In this document: positions 1 to 12,769 of the stretch, in pieces
How the letters are laid out: the number at the start of each line of letters is the position of its first letter
Numbering within the stretch: the stretch's first letter is position 1
Origin: Holothuria scabra
Taxonomy: Eukaryota > Echinodermata > Holothuroidea > Aspidochirotida > Holothuriidae
Assembly (NCBI GenBank): GCA_037179385.1
Contig: CM074179.1
Coordinates: 35,427,905 to 35,491,904 of the forward strand
Length of the DNA: 64,000 bases
Direction: 5' to 3'
Made by a program: the position numbers and the translations under genes
Notes under the pieces: generated by a model
Told to the model about the DNA's origin: nothing
The model's input: the letters and a program-made list of their open reading frames with translations, nothing else
Database searches by the model: none

Positions 1-1759
1 AGGCTATTTCGGGTCAAAAAGAAATAAATTAACTCATGTTCACTCCAAAATTAATGCTTCTTAAAAAAAAAAAAAAAAAAAAAAAAACAACTACATCACT
101 TTTTAGGAAATCAAAATTTAAGAATAAGAAGAAAGCACTTATCGATAACTACTTATTATGTGATACGTATCAATAATTTCGAAACTTTTAGGCCATGTCT
201 GCACTTTTCTCATTTTAAACTGTTTAAAAATCCACAATTTGCTCAACAACGCAGTTATGTTGAATGATAAGGTAAAGGCTTTATACATACATTTAATATT
301 TCTGAAATTACTCTCCTACCCCTATTCGGGGAGAAATATTCTAACTGAAATATTTTTTTCAATGTACGGTATATATGCATATTTCTTTAGTTATGCCATT
401 GTGTAAGTGCTATAGAGTTAGAATACAGAAATTCGTTTCTTTACCAGTTCGGGAGATAACCATCTCCGAGGAAAAATAAGATTTTCTCTGATCTGGGAAA
501 AATTTCCCCGTGTCAATGAAATGAATATTGATGAGTACTTAGTGTCTACCTCTTCACAGTGGTCGATTTGTTAAATTAATGTGTGTGTTTTCAAATGTGA
601 GGTCATAGTTAGCACACAATGGGCGAAACAACAAAGACCTTCAACAACGTATTTACAAACAAAAATGCTGGTTCAGTCTTCTTGCATATATACCTTTATG
701 CGGAAAAAGCCCACGAAACTTGCGGCTGTGTCAAGTCTTTAAATTAAGCTTAGGACAAAGAACATAGCAAAATTACTCGATATCTCAGAATCGGTGCGGT
801 GAGCAACCAAACTGACAAAGCTTTCCATTCCCCTATCAACAGAGGTTTTAAATATGCCGGAATTTTTCTTTCCTTAAGTCGATAAATATTGCAAGGTTGT
901 TTTGAACGTTATCTTCGTTGAATTTGCGCGGAAGGATTGCAATGCATCATTGGAGACATTTGAAAATGGCGCCACCCATGGCGAAATATTCACCCATTCC
1001 GGTGAAAATTGATTGTTTTCCCCCGAAACAGGTTCAGGCGCAACTCTTTCCCCTTAAAAATGACCATGTTTGGAAAAACGTATTTTTTGGAATTAAAGTT
1101 TTGTTTATTTTAGCTATATTTTCAAAATCTTTTGCTAAAGGCTTATATGAATCCTTTAGATGTTCGTTCGATTCAAAGCGGCAAGTTATGGTTAATAAAG
1201 TGTACTTACTTTTTCCTGCTGTTACACCTGTTGAACCGACATTGCCGTCCTGCATTTTCAGACAGGAGAAAGAGTGCGATAATTAAATACTATCTTAATA
1301 TTATCTCCACTTCTCATGGTGTTTTTGCCAGTTCTACATTAATGAAGAATTTCATTTAATTAGCGTTGTAATTACGTAAAATTTATTCTAGCCACAATCT
1401 CTGCCGGGGACAATAATTAGCTGATCTGACCAAAGGTCGGTGTCCACAGGCTGGGGGTTGTAGAATATGCACACGATGCCACACCCTGTTGTCACCAAGG
1501 GGAATTAAAGGTATTTAAACCATATTTGAAACTGAACTTGAACTCGAGCAATATTTTAACTTAAGTTTTTCGACAAACTGACACTACATATTACATTCGT
1601 GTTGTTATGTCGTTAAATCCCATTTGAGTAATTAATTAACTTGCAATGATCACAATGCGATTAACGGGGAAAAATACATATTCGTATACGTGATTATAGT
1701 GTACCATAAGGAGCAAATATTTTTTGTACAGCGTCACCGTTAATGAATTATAATATCTA

Positions 1760-1879
1760 CACTCTATAACAGTTGGGTAAAAATGTTCACCAACCGATTG
1801 TCATGAGTGTGATAATATTGAAATAAAATAAATTTTTACAATAACTGGTGAGCCAAGTAGTGAGTTACCCAAGAGAGTG
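1760..1879. mobile_element. short MITE-like element, CACTCT family
   Basis: A 120-bp block begins CACTCTATAACAGTTGGGTAA and ends TTACCCAAGAGAGTG, giving imperfect terminal inverted repeats. A diverged orthologous insertion is at 59047-59162 in the gene B arm, and a third, younger-looking copy starts at 63914 and runs off the window. The element is therefore older than the duplication of the two arms. No coding capacity. Confidence 0.5.
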
Positions 1880-2174
1880 GTATCTTATCACATAATGCAA
1901 TCGTGAATTCAACATTTTTGGAAACGTTTTTCCCAATTTCGGTATTGCTACATACGCGACCAGTATTGATGATTCTTTTACACAACTGCTCTTAGTGTGT
2001 GTATTGCGTAAGTCAGTATAATGTGGAGTAAACTGTTAAGACGAGGTTTAAGCGGCCGTCCTACTCTACCACAGCAATGTTGAAGTAGTTGGGTATCACA
2101 TTCCCAGACAAGTCTTAGTCTTTTGTCACTTCGGCTATAAATGACGTTCTTAGACCTTTCCTCTCACACCAAAC

Positions 2175-3600
2175 TACAATTCTTGTAGGGGATTACCGAA
2201 ATTCTCAATTCGCTCAGCACTTTGATTGACAGCTTATTCAAACAATGCAGAGTAGCAAAGCTTATATTACACAGCATGAACTGTCTAGAGTTTTTTAATT
2301 ATACGCAATGACTTTTTTATACTCACCCTGAAGCAATAAACTGAGATTGTGTCTGGATGAGTATAAATTTTAGACAATTGTGGGAGAGGCTTGAGTACGA
2401 AGGTTAGGAGAGTTGGTACTGTTTGGGGTGGGAGAATTGGGCCTTTTAAACCTTCTTGTTTTCTATCGGTAGCCACGAACTTTTTTTCTACTTGTGTGCC
2501 ACTGGATTGTCACGACTGCAATAGTTTCTATTTTTAAAGTCTTTGGTATGACCCTTCTTAGAATCGGACCCCGGGGTTTTCGAGAGACAGCCGGGTGTTC
2601 TACACACTCGGTCCACCTGAGTAGTTCAGGGAGGTTCTATTTAGATAACGATAGATCAGTGAAGCTTCCTTTGTAGTGAGGTTCGTGTATTGAAAGTCTT
2701 CCAAAGACTTGTCAGTTATGTAACTCTTGATAGCAAATATTATTAAGAACACAGCTGCATTAGAATGTTACTACAAAGAAATGCCACATTTTTAGTAGAA
2801 CTGTTTCGATTTTATCTATTGCCAATGTCTTACCAGTCGCTTGAAATATAAGAATTTCTCTCTGGTAACGATTGGCGGATAATGGCACAATGACTTAAAT
2901 TTATGTGACCTCGTAAACATAGATCTATGTTTGCGAATTTCTGCAAATCGTCCACAGTGCTCTGAAAAAATAGTCATAACTTAACTTTCTTAATATTTGA
3001 TTTCAATACAGTCTCTCTTTATGTAATGTATCAGACGTGTGGGAAGTGCGTTTTTCTTAGAGTTACAGTTATGTAACACCTGCTTATAAAGTGTCGATTT
3101 AAAAAGTCATGCTATCAAAGTATTGTTTTACATTTGTCTTTTGTTCAGTGAGAAGTTGACTGGAATAATGTTTCTTGGTGAATGCACTCGAATAAGGGAA
3201 AGAGGTGCCCCTAATCCAATGAAATAACTTGTCTTCAATTGATTTAATGAATCTTAAGTATCTACATAACTTAGGTGCTAACCGTCTTACCCCTAACTAC
3301 AATGTTTGTAGTAGTCTACAGAAATTCTCAATTGACGCAGCTTTTTGACTGACAGCTTGTTAAAAGATGCAAAATACCAAGCACAGATTACACAGCATGA
3401 ATTGCCCTGAGATTGTTTAAATGACACACTAGGGTCTTATACATACTCACGCGGAATTAATGAACTAAGATTGTATCTGGATGAGGAAGAGTTTTGGACA
3501 GTTGAGGGAGGGCTTCATAAGTAAATTTATAGAATTGGAACTCTCATGGGTGAGGGGACTACGCTTTTAACATTCTCGGAATCTGTCGATAGAAATGACA
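2175..3600. repeat. internal direct duplication, offset about 1.12 kb
   Basis: Sequence at roughly 2175-2470 recurs at roughly 3290-3590. Shared landmarks include the block ending in ACAGCATGAA at 2280 and again at 3401, the block around TGTCTGGATGAG/TGTATCTGGATGAG, and the following GGGAGAGGCTT/GGGAGGGCTT. The offset is about 1121 bp, and identity looks around 70 percent by eye. The gene B arm does not show the same doubled arrangement. This is non-coding sequence within the 5' arm. Confidence 0.55.
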
Positions 3601-5239
3601 GCCTCTTGATTATAGGACGGATGTTTCACTTTATTGCGTCTTTAGCTAAGCAAGATTATTACTTTTTAAGTGTGAGTCAATCGAAGCAACTGGGAAAGAA
3701 AAACCACTGATTAGTTTCAATTAAAGCACAATTCGTCCGTCTATGGGCGACGTTGAAACACTATACGTAAAAGTATTTTCGCAGTACAACAAAATCCGAC
3801 AGCTATTAAATACAATGTGGACATTTTCTAGAATGTAAGTTTTGTTAGAGCTCACTGTCTCCGATAAACTTTTATTTGCATGTATTTTTAGAAATAATTG
3901 AGTTTGTAATTTATCACATTTTCTACCAGAACTTCGGTTGAATAATATTAATTTGACAAATTGATAACGATATGCGATAATTAAAAAGAAAAAAAAAGAA
4001 AAAAAAAAACAAGTAAAGAATTTATTTATGGAATTGATTATAGCAGTGCAAGATTTCATTCTATTACCACACATTTTTTTGTAGAATACTCCACACTCAA
4101 TAACTATCTGTTTAAAAAAAATGTTCTTATAATTTACTTTTACAAAGTTGCCACGTTACGGTGCTCTCTGAAAGGATCACTGAAGATGTGATGAGAATTT
4201 TATTAGAGAGACACTGAATAAGAACCTCAATATAGCTGTGTTTTAAAATAACGTTTTGAACAACATTACCCAACAGAGCATTTGACGTAAATGAGGAGGT
4301 TTTGTTTCATTCTAGAACTGCAACCATTGTAAAATATCCCCATGACTTTCTTTTGGAAGAATTGCTTTAACTTAAACTTTAATTGACCACACTTTCTTTA
4401 TTTCTTTTGTCTGATTAAAGATGAAGAAATATTTGTTGATTTGCCATACCGACGGCATAATTCGGTTATGTTACCACAGTGGCATGAAAAATCTTGGAAG
4501 AAGAGTTGGGAAACCACACTGTATTTGCCTGAGTTCACAATAGCAATTTCTGAAGTTTCACCTCTTGGAGCCTGGAGGCAATCGTCTCCAGCCCTGGTGC
4601 ACCGCCACTTCTGAGATGTAAAGAAATCCTTTTAAAGAGACGATTGTTTGATAAACCTAGCATTCCTTTGATTTTTTTCAGAAATGATTCATATTTTAGC
4701 TCAGAGACGTATAAATCGAGAACAGCGCCGTTCGACTGAACCTAGAAGACGTGAATAATCTGTCATGAATATCACACTTTTTCAAATTAAAAAAAAAAAT
4801 GTATTTGTTACTAAATATGATACAACTCTAAAGTCAATATTAGAGAATTCACTCCCTTGAAAATTGGACAAACTTATCCTGCCCTTGAAGTCTTTGGTCC
4901 TTACATATCCGACAAAAGCCACATTGTTGCGATGACATGCGCCAGTGACCGCCTATAGTTGTCTGCGGTTTTCCATTGTTGTAAAGTGGGACTCAAGTCA
5001 TGACGTCCACTTTAAAGGGTAAGAATTCTCTAATGAGGTGTCCCTTATTGATGAAAGGTGAATAATTACTAGTGTCGTCAATGATATAGTGAACCAATTT
5101 GGAGCGAAAGAAATTTTTGCCATTTTTGGACATAAAGAGATAAAAGAAACCCAATTGTTTTGGAGTACCTGAGCTAGTAACAAAGATTAAGCAAGTCAAT
5201 CCAAGAAGCACTGACTATAATAGAAAACGTAGTCAGCAG

Positions 5240-5410
5240 TATTTGGTGTCAGTAGCCTAGCCAAGTTTGTGCCACGGGGGGGGGGGGGCGACATGAGGGA
5301 AAAGTCTTAGGGTAGGGAAAAAACACAATTTTTAGGTTTTTTTGTATTGCAAGGTTGGGTAGTGGGGGTTCTAGCCCCCTAAGCCACCCTGTGGCTACGC
5401 CAACGTTTGG
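5240..5410. repeat. G-tract-bearing dispersed repeat fragment
   Basis: A short GC-richer block sits in AT-rich surroundings. It opens with GTAGCCTAGCCAAG, has an uninterrupted run of about twelve G, and closes with a GTGGCTACGCCAA motif. Similar wording (GTAGCC at one end, GGCTACG at the other) suggests an inserted dispersed repeat. No coding signal. Confidence 0.35.
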
Positions 5411-7647
5411 TATCTTTCATTAAATGACAGCAAATTTGTGATTTTATTTGCTTTAAAGTGTCCTGTTAGTATCAAAAAACCACATAAAAGTGGAAAGCTT
5501 CCTCTATAAACGTTGACTTTCCAAATCGTGTTGAATAGCATATGAATATGTAATATTTTCTATGTGGAATGTAGTATTGCTCATCATTAAACTCAGATTA
5601 TTTTTTTCTAAATTATTTTCAACCAGTAATAGTACAGCTTTTATTTTTGTATCGTTCTAATATTTTGGTACAGGGTTTTTCCCTTTTGTTCGTTTTTTGG
5701 TAAATATGCTCTGGTTAGGTTAAAAAAGAATTCTGTCGACCGTTTTGCCTAACGTTATTTGCTCTTATTATATGTACTTAAATTTGTAGTAACACACGTC
5801 TGCTTGTTCTGCTGTTCCCGTTGTAATTTATCATAAACAAACCAGGTATCTCACATGACACTTGGATGTTCTTTAAGCAAAGACACATTAAACCAGATAA
5901 TGTGGAAGAGGAAAATAATTAAACATTGAATTGCCTGCCAAGAACCAGGGAAAATGAGGGACTTTTGTAGTGAAACATGATTTCAATGTTTTTAAAAGGA
6001 AGTGTTTGTGATCGATTTAAGGTCTTTGTTTGATTTTTTTGAGAATGTCACATACTGCTATATTAGATAGTAGTTATGTTGTGATGCATATGTGTGCATT
6101 CTATAGTCTGTAAAAACGTTGAAAAAGAATCAATGTTAACTGTTTTCACTTACAAGGAAATGAAAAAAATAAAAACACAAGGCGGGTTTTAATAAATATA
6201 TGTCAAGGGATAGGTTGGTAGGATCTTGTATCTTAATTAGGTTGCAGACTGAAGACGACGCGCACATTTCTAGGGAAATTACGTTACATAAAATAATCGC
6301 CGAAGTGTTGAGCCAGTTAATTACCAGTTCAGTACGTTATTATTGTCATATAAAACAAATGTTTGCAATCTTAATTGCCGTGACGCACAGTAAAATTAAG
6401 TTGTTTGGAAACACAACTTTTTTTTTAAATTATGGAAATGGTTACTATTCAGAACAATCAAGTACAGTGCATTCATAACCCACCAACAGCTTCGATTGTG
6501 GCAACGAACATGTTTTCACGTACGATATTACATCCAAATGAAATATAAAAAGAATTACAAGAATAGAAGTTATTTTAAAATTTAACAAATACCTTATTTA
6601 CAAAACATCTAGTTTAGAGTTGTAAGACCTATTATTGTTAAAAAGTTTCAAAATCTGTGACTGACGGATGGAATCGACTTTAAAAGACGTTTGTGAGTAT
6701 TTCGAGGTAATTATATGTTTGTCTATACGAACCCCCCTTAAAGGTAGAAAGACAAAATATTTTTCCCAGATGCAACGTTTAACTGTTTGCATAAAGTATT
6801 AAAAATTTTGTTAGTATGCTTGTGAAATGTATATTTTTTATTTTGAACAGTAACTTTTCTGTATTTAAATAGTTCTTGACGTTGACTAAAGACATCTTCC
6901 AAAGCATATGCTCTCTTAAAAAAACATGTGAAGTCGCAAATGGTTGTTACTCCACAACTGGTCCCATTTTTAATTTGTAAAACAGTTAATTTTTTTGGTC
7001 ATTTAAGGGTACAAACATACATCCATTGGCATAATATGACTTTACTCATTAGAGCATTTCAGTTTTTAAAGGAACAGGATATGAAATTTGGAAAACCAGT
7101 AACTAATTAATCATTTTTAAAAGTAGCATTTGAATAGCCTTGTCATGTATCCTCATATTTGTCTGTTTTGAACTTAGTAATTTGAAATTAAACGTTTGTT
7201 TTTTAAGCATACGCCACTAGCACTAACTGTTTGCATTCACTTCTTTTAAAAGAAATCAGTAACCATGGTAAAGTAATTACGTGGTTATTCTTTGTTCAGT
7301 ACATGTTTTATCATTTGATTATGCATTCACATTACAAAGAACACTAAAATAAAATAAGTTTTGCTTTCAAATGAGGTATGTTCAGTTACGGCATTTGATG
7401 ACACACCAACAAGAGAGTCATGTTCCGATTTCTTAACTGGTTTCTTCAATCACCTGTTAAACAAACTTAAATGTTACCAAAATGGTTCAGTATAAGTAAG
7501 TTATCATTTAAAAACATTTTAAAATTTCTGTGATATCCAATCCCTTTATATGTACAACTATCTCCTGCACATTTTTTACTATATTTTCTTTCAAATGATG
7601 GATTCATACATTTAAGACGTTCTAAATTAGATGAAACTTTAACTTAC

Positions 7648-7710
7648 CGTTTGTTGTAAGAAAGCAAGTAATCCAGTAAGAACACAAAATGAGTAAAAAC
7701 AGAAACGCAT
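7648..7710 (-). CDS. signal-peptide exon, third family copy
   Basis: A 63-nt minus-strand stretch encodes a 21-residue peptide starting MRFCFYSFC and ending LAFLQQT, with a hydrophobic core typical of a secretory signal. It is followed by a good splice donor (ACG|GTAAGT). The same 63-nt exon with the same ending (LAFLQQT) and donor occurs at 63301-63363. A longer open frame extends upstream, so an earlier Met (MLSEMRF) is possible. The exon ends in phase 0, while the first body exon of the family begins in phase 1, so either a further exon lies between them or this exon belongs to another transcript. Conservation in two copies supports function. Confidence 0.6.
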
Positions 7711-8215
7711 CTCACTTAACATATCAAATGGAATACTTAACACCAGTTTTTGAACCGAACAACAATTCAAGTTATGTGCGACTAGATACTGTAAGAAGAA
7801 CTGCTCAACTAACTGTCTCAGTGTAATATTGCTCCATGATAACTCTATAACACTTGGTAAAGTAAGGAAGCTCAGTGCGTAATACAAACAGTTGTTGTAA
7901 ATGTCAATTGTAAGGGTAAAATGTGTACCTAGTCTTTGTGTGTGTTAGATTGCAAGCATCCCTGGTATGGTCATCCGTACCAGGATATAATCTGGAATGA
8001 AACAGAATCAAACGTCAGCATCTCTTCGTCATGTCGATTATTAAACTGTCATTACTACTGGAGGGATGTGTTATTTAATGAGTTCACACAAAATCAAGCA
8101 TTTGATTTTATTATTATAGGTATTAACAAAAGCAATAGCGTAAACAATTTGACATATTAGTCTAGCGTGATAGCACTAATGTTTACTTTGAACTCCAGCT
8201 AATGCTAGAGACAAA

Positions 8216-8983
8216 AGAAACGCCACTTTCTCAGCTTGGTAAAAAGCGTATTTCTCGAAAACACAGAATTCCTAACAATGACAAGAATAATCGACTGTAT
8301 CACCAGGTAGGAGCAGCGCTCTGCAACTTAAAAGTTTAATTTAATATGCTTGTTGGGTACATGTTTACTTCAAAGAAAGTATCATCTTTTAAAATGCTGT
8401 GATTGCCCATTATAAGTTCATTTCAATTAAAATTAATAGCAACGATCCAATTTGGTCATACCTCTGAGCTTACATGAAGCATTGACCGAGGTATGTACAA
8501 CCAGGAACAGGTATCACGCTAAAGCCAAATAATAACCAATATATTAGAAGTATTTAAACTAAAAATCGTTCAAAATATTTACCAATGATACTACATTTAA
8601 ATAAGTCTTTCTCGAATGCATGGATTTATTCCTACACTTGGGAGACTTGCATAACTCACTTTCAGACCCGACTTCAGAGTAACCTGAACCATCAGGAGTC
8701 GAAGACGGACTCCACTTCGTTTTGTATGCATTGTTAAAGATATGGACAGTTTGAACTTGTGAGTTGCCATCACTTCGTTTTATAAAACATGTTTTTTCTC
8801 ATGTTTTTTAATCATAGTTGTTTTCTTGTGCTTTCTTTATTCAATGAGACGTTTAAAGGCCCCATATGATGATCCCACATTAACGTTTTAGTAGTACGCC
8901 AAACATTGGAAACGAAACAAAGAAAGACGTATACCTACCAATTAAAAGGCCGGGTGTACTTAGCTGAAGTGGATAACTTACTT
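8216..8983. other. gene-free stretch
   Basis: No coding exon, RNA gene or clear repeat was recognised. Homology to the gene B arm stops near the left edge of this interval, so it marks the outer boundary of the duplicated block. Confidence 0.5.
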
Positions 8984-9576
8984 AGCGTGTTTAAGGGCTC
9001 AACTCTATGGCAATGTTTCTTATTAGCATAAGTAGTCAGGTTTCATATCCAGGCTATATAAAATGTTGAATACTTTTGTATCCTGGCTTTTTACAGTTTG
9101 GTGGATGCTCTGAACAAGGAGCTGTTATTTGAGTAAATAACAGCTTCCTGCTCTAAAAAAAAAAAAAAAAAAAAAAAGAAATGAAAGAACAGAAATTTGA
9201 AAACCGAATTGCATCGTTAGGTATGAAATATGAATTTGTACATACGATTTGAGGATTGTTTAAGGGTGGAATGGGTATATAAGCGTGTTTAAGGGCTCAA
9301 CTCTATGGCAATGTTTCTTATTAGCATAAGTAGTCAGGTTTCATATCCAGGCTTTGTAAAATGTTGAATGCTTTTGTATCCTGGCTTTTTGCAGTTTAGT
9401 GGATGCTCTGAACAAGGAGCTGTTATTTGAGTAAATAACAGCTTCCTGCTCTAAAAAAAAAAAAAAAAAGAAAGAAATGAAAGAACAGAAATTTGAAAAC
9501 CGAATTGCATCGTTAGGTATGAAATATGAATTTGTACATACGATTTGAGGATTGTTTAAGGGTGAAATGGGTATAT
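8984..9576. repeat. tandem duplication, 298-bp unit, with hairpin and poly(A)
   Basis: Two nearly identical units start at 8984 and 9282, each opening AGCGTGTTTAAGGGCTC. Each holds the perfect-looking hairpin AGGAGCTGTTATTT / AAATAACAGCTTCCT (9117-9149 and 9415-9447), followed by a poly(A) run of different length and a conserved tail ending GGGTATATAAGCGT. The two units differ at only a few positions outside the A run, so the duplication is recent. A hairpin shortly before CTAA recalls Helitron 3' ends, but no other Helitron feature was seen. Confidence 0.8.
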
Positions 9577-10555
9577 AAGCGTAAAAGTTACAGATGTGGA
9601 AGGTGGTGACTCTCACAAATCAGCTCAATATACCGCTATCATGGCCATTGCCAGGATATCTTGATAATAGGTGTTGTTATGTATATCTACAAAAGTTACA
9701 TATGACGTCACTGAAGGAGCTGTCGCAAAATTAAGGGTAGCGACGGATAACTTTAAAAATAATTGGGACGCCCAGAGGTATTTGTTAACCTTGAAAACAG
9801 CTAATGTTTCCTTCATACATCAAATGAGAAATCAAACCAAGTACTTTCACATGAAAAATTCAAAACCTTGGTAAAAAGGTAGCATCATTTGCATCTGTAT
9901 ATGCCACCATTGGTCATTTTCTGAGGGGAGATCAGAAATCCCTTTCCCCGTAGGCCCAACTTCAAACCCCATCTCTTCACGAATATTCGAAAGATATCTT
10001 TAAAGGACAACTATGGCGCCCAAGTGGATCATCATTCCCTCCCCCGATAGTTTAATCGCTATTGCAAGAGCCCCATTCCATCTCTTACAATTGAACGTGA
10101 AAGTTACTTATAGAAGAAGGGGAGGGTTCTCCACTCCTTGATGTCACCAGATGCCACCAGATGCCAAATTAAGTAACTCTTGGCAAGTTGAGGTTTAAAG
10201 GAAAATACTCATTATTATTACTTTTATAATCCCCTTTCTGTTTTTGGACGTTTCCCGGCAGGACGTCCTTTTTACCCTTGCTATGTAAGTGCCAAAAACA
10301 AAAATCTAAGAACTAAGGCTTTGCATTTCGAAAAGAATTTAAAATAAAATTGTCTCAAACCATCCATCACGTAAATTTAAATAGATCCATTTCTTGCTAG
10401 TAGCCTTCCTTTGACGACATCGTTTCGCTACCGGTAACTTGAAGTGGTGCGCTTGGGGTTTAGAGAATAACTGAACAAGTTGTATTCGGACCAGCGTACC
10501 CTTTTTCGTTTAATTTTAACTTGCGTCATAGAAAATGAAAAGCTGTCTTTAAACT

Positions 10556-10645
10556 GGGTCAATTTGTCCCTATCGTGACTCACTTTAGTGACTAAATATA
10601 AACAGGCCATATTTAAAGTGAGTCATTAAGAGGACAAATAGACCC
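10556..10645. repeat. imperfect palindrome, 31-bp arms
   Basis: Left arm 10556-10586 begins GGGTCAATTTGTCC and ends GACTCACTTT. Right arm 10615-10645 begins AAAGTGAGTC and ends GGACAAATAGACCC. The arms are inverted copies with about six mismatches around a 28-nt loop. It could be a small foldback element or a cruciform-forming site. Confidence 0.65.
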
Positions 10646-11724
10646 TGATTTAGGATAGTGAGTCGCCCTTTATTTTCTAAGCATATTCATCCACCACTTT
10701 TGAATCTTACACTGTTTTCGGACGTTCTCTGGTAGAATTTTCTTTTGTGCCTTCGTTTTAACCTTCCGGCGTGGGTGTGTTTAAACGAAGATTTATTAAA
10801 CGTAGTTATAAGACCGACTAAGGTTTCGTTTTTGAGTTTTCAGTTTGAAACACAACCAACAATTCTAAGTTGATATTATTGAGTCGTTTACTCAATCGTT
10901 CGATTCTCCAAAAATTATTGGCAATAAAAAGCCGATCCCCCAAAAAATATTTTATAATAATTAATTCCGTAAGTAGTTTTAAAACTGCATGTTTCTGCGT
11001 CGAAGTAGGCTGCAAGAGGGATTGCAGCTCGGGGCCTGAGGGAGATCGGAAAACTAAGAGAGTTATTGCATATAGTCTCCTGGTTAGCCAATGGTTGGTA
11101 AGCGCCTCCGTATCTGAATATCACGATCTCAGTTGACCAACCAGGCTTTAAATGTCAACTTGACGACGCTCACAAAATGTTGGTAAATTTGAACCGATGG
11201 TCGAGGTGGCAGAAAAAGTTGTGAAGAACACCTCGAACACGTGACGTGAACCAGGAAGGAAACCGGAAGGGCGAGCTCCGGGGCAAATCAAAGGAATTAA
11301 AAACATAAAGGTCTGCGTGGGTGCCGACATTTGATATGAATAGCTAAAGATAAATTGAATAGCATTAAAATCCGACAGTGTCGATACAAGGACTGGAGGG
11401 CGGGCTTTGAGGCATAGAGCGATGCATACTGAAAAAAAAAAAAACATGAAGGGAAAGGAAATTTAGAAACTGGGGGACGAAAGTTCTTCAAAGGGAAGAA
11501 AGTATGTCAGTTGTTCCCTCTTTTGGTCTTATAGCTACACAAATATAGGGTTTAACATATTTCGTCCAAACCGTAAACTCAGGGTTGTCTTTGAAACATT
11601 TTGGTGGCTAGTTGTTGCTTCTTAACTAACAAAACATGTTCTGTAAACTGTATCTGCAAGTTCACTTACGAGTTTAGTTTTACTTGGTTATTCAATTCTT
11701 CCAACGTACATTGTTCTTCAGCAT

Positions 11725-11945
11725 GTCAATTTTTGAGGGGGTGGGGGAGAAGGGCAAACCGAGGGTAAAGGAAAATGCTGGGGGTAAAGATTTTCGCGGA
11801 GCGCGAAACCGAGAGCGAAGCGTGAAGTCTTGCAAGTGGGGTCTAGTTGCAGGCCTTAGGGCCTCTGGTGCCCTTCTAGGGCAAAGCCCTGGTGGGGTCT
11901 AGGGGGCAAAGCCCCCGGAATCTCTGAGGTTTTAGCATTTTTCTG
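11725..11945. repeat. GC-rich dispersed repeat fragment
   Basis: A block of markedly higher GC carries the internal palindromic wording CTAGGGCAAAGCCCTGG and GGGGGCAAAGCCCCC. This is the kind of sequence common in short dispersed repeats of invertebrate genomes. It has no credible coding potential; the open frame across it is low complexity. Confidence 0.35.
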
Positions 11946-12369
11946 GATAAAAAATTAAAACCCAGGAGAGGATTATTTGATTTTTCCGTTACTCTAACTA
12001 CAAGTTTAACAACGTTTTCTTTGGGAGTATCATTTCACTTTTGCGCGGTGCCATCGAGTACCACTGTACTAGTGAGTGACAACCAGACATTTCATTTGGG
12101 TGGGGTGCTGGGGATTGGCAAAGAGTAGTGTTAAGCTGTAATGACACCATCTAAGCAGAGCGCAACCATCAGTTGACGTGCAGCCTACATAAATGATGGG
12201 TATATGATTGAGAATAACAAACAATAGGAAAATTTAAAAGACGCACGCTATGTACCACGCCGCGTATTGATAAGAAGGGGCAACTGTGTATCATTAGTGA
12301 TATGCGCACCATATGTAGTTTGGAAACCCCCGACCTTACCCGGAGTGATGTATGCTTCTTTGTTGAGCC

Positions 12370-12640
12370 CGAGGGGTGGGTGGTGGTTGGGTTCTAGGAC
12401 GGGTGACGTGGGATGGTGGGTTGCGTGTCTATTATGACTTTTTCTATGTTTTTCCTAGTCTTATCTTCTATCTTCGTATCTTCCTTATTATTTCTTTTTT
12501 TAGGGAGTGTCACTTCTCGACAAGCCCCAAAGGGTTTCTAAGTGCACTTCCTTTCACACTCTTTGTTACTTATTTTCTTTGTGACTCTTGTTTTCAATCT
12601 TGTGTTGTGATAAACCAAAAATAAATAAATGAAATGAAAT
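12370..12640 (+). mobile_element. possible LINE 3' tail
   Basis: A T-rich tract with few G ends in AATAAATAAATG followed by a short GAAAT microsatellite. Many CR1/RTE-like LINEs end in a short simple-repeat tail of this kind. No reverse-transcriptase motif was seen, so the call rests only on the tail and composition. Confidence 0.25.
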
Positions 12641-12732
12641 GAAATGTCTACTTAAAGAGCAAGTAGGCAAACTTTACGTAAGTATCAATTTCACGTTCAC
12701 CCAGACGCCAGTGCACTCTCACTTCCACCCCC

Positions 12733-12766
<34 letters not shown>
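12733..12766. repeat. (CA)n microsatellite
   Basis: About 15 CA units, continuing into CATACACA. Simple sequence, no other feature. Confidence 0.9.

Positions 12767-12769
<3 letters not shown>

Larger units (their letters stand above)
1..8215 (-). other. 5' arm of a third FReD/TIL gene copy (body lies left of window)
   Basis: This stretch aligns by eye, in the same orientation, with 57833-63845, the region upstream of gene B. Shared blocks include the first 40 bases, the segment near 1081-1140 against 58381-58440, the motif around 5860-5930 against 61355-61440, and 7640-8215 against 63300-63845. In gene B the corresponding block is followed, towards lower coordinates, by the first FReD exon, and the first bases of this window read as the end of that same exon and its acceptor. 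I infer that a third minus-strand gene body begins just off the left edge. Apart from the signal-peptide exon at 7648-7710 no conserved coding exon was recognised; this is mainly intron and upstream sequence. Short open frames here are not shared between copies. Confidence 0.8.
9577..12370. other. gene-free stretch with palindrome and GC-rich repeat
   Basis: No convincing exon. It contains the inverted repeat at 10556-10645 and a G-rich block at 11730-11945 listed separately. Open frames here show no domain signature and are probably chance. Confidence 0.5.
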
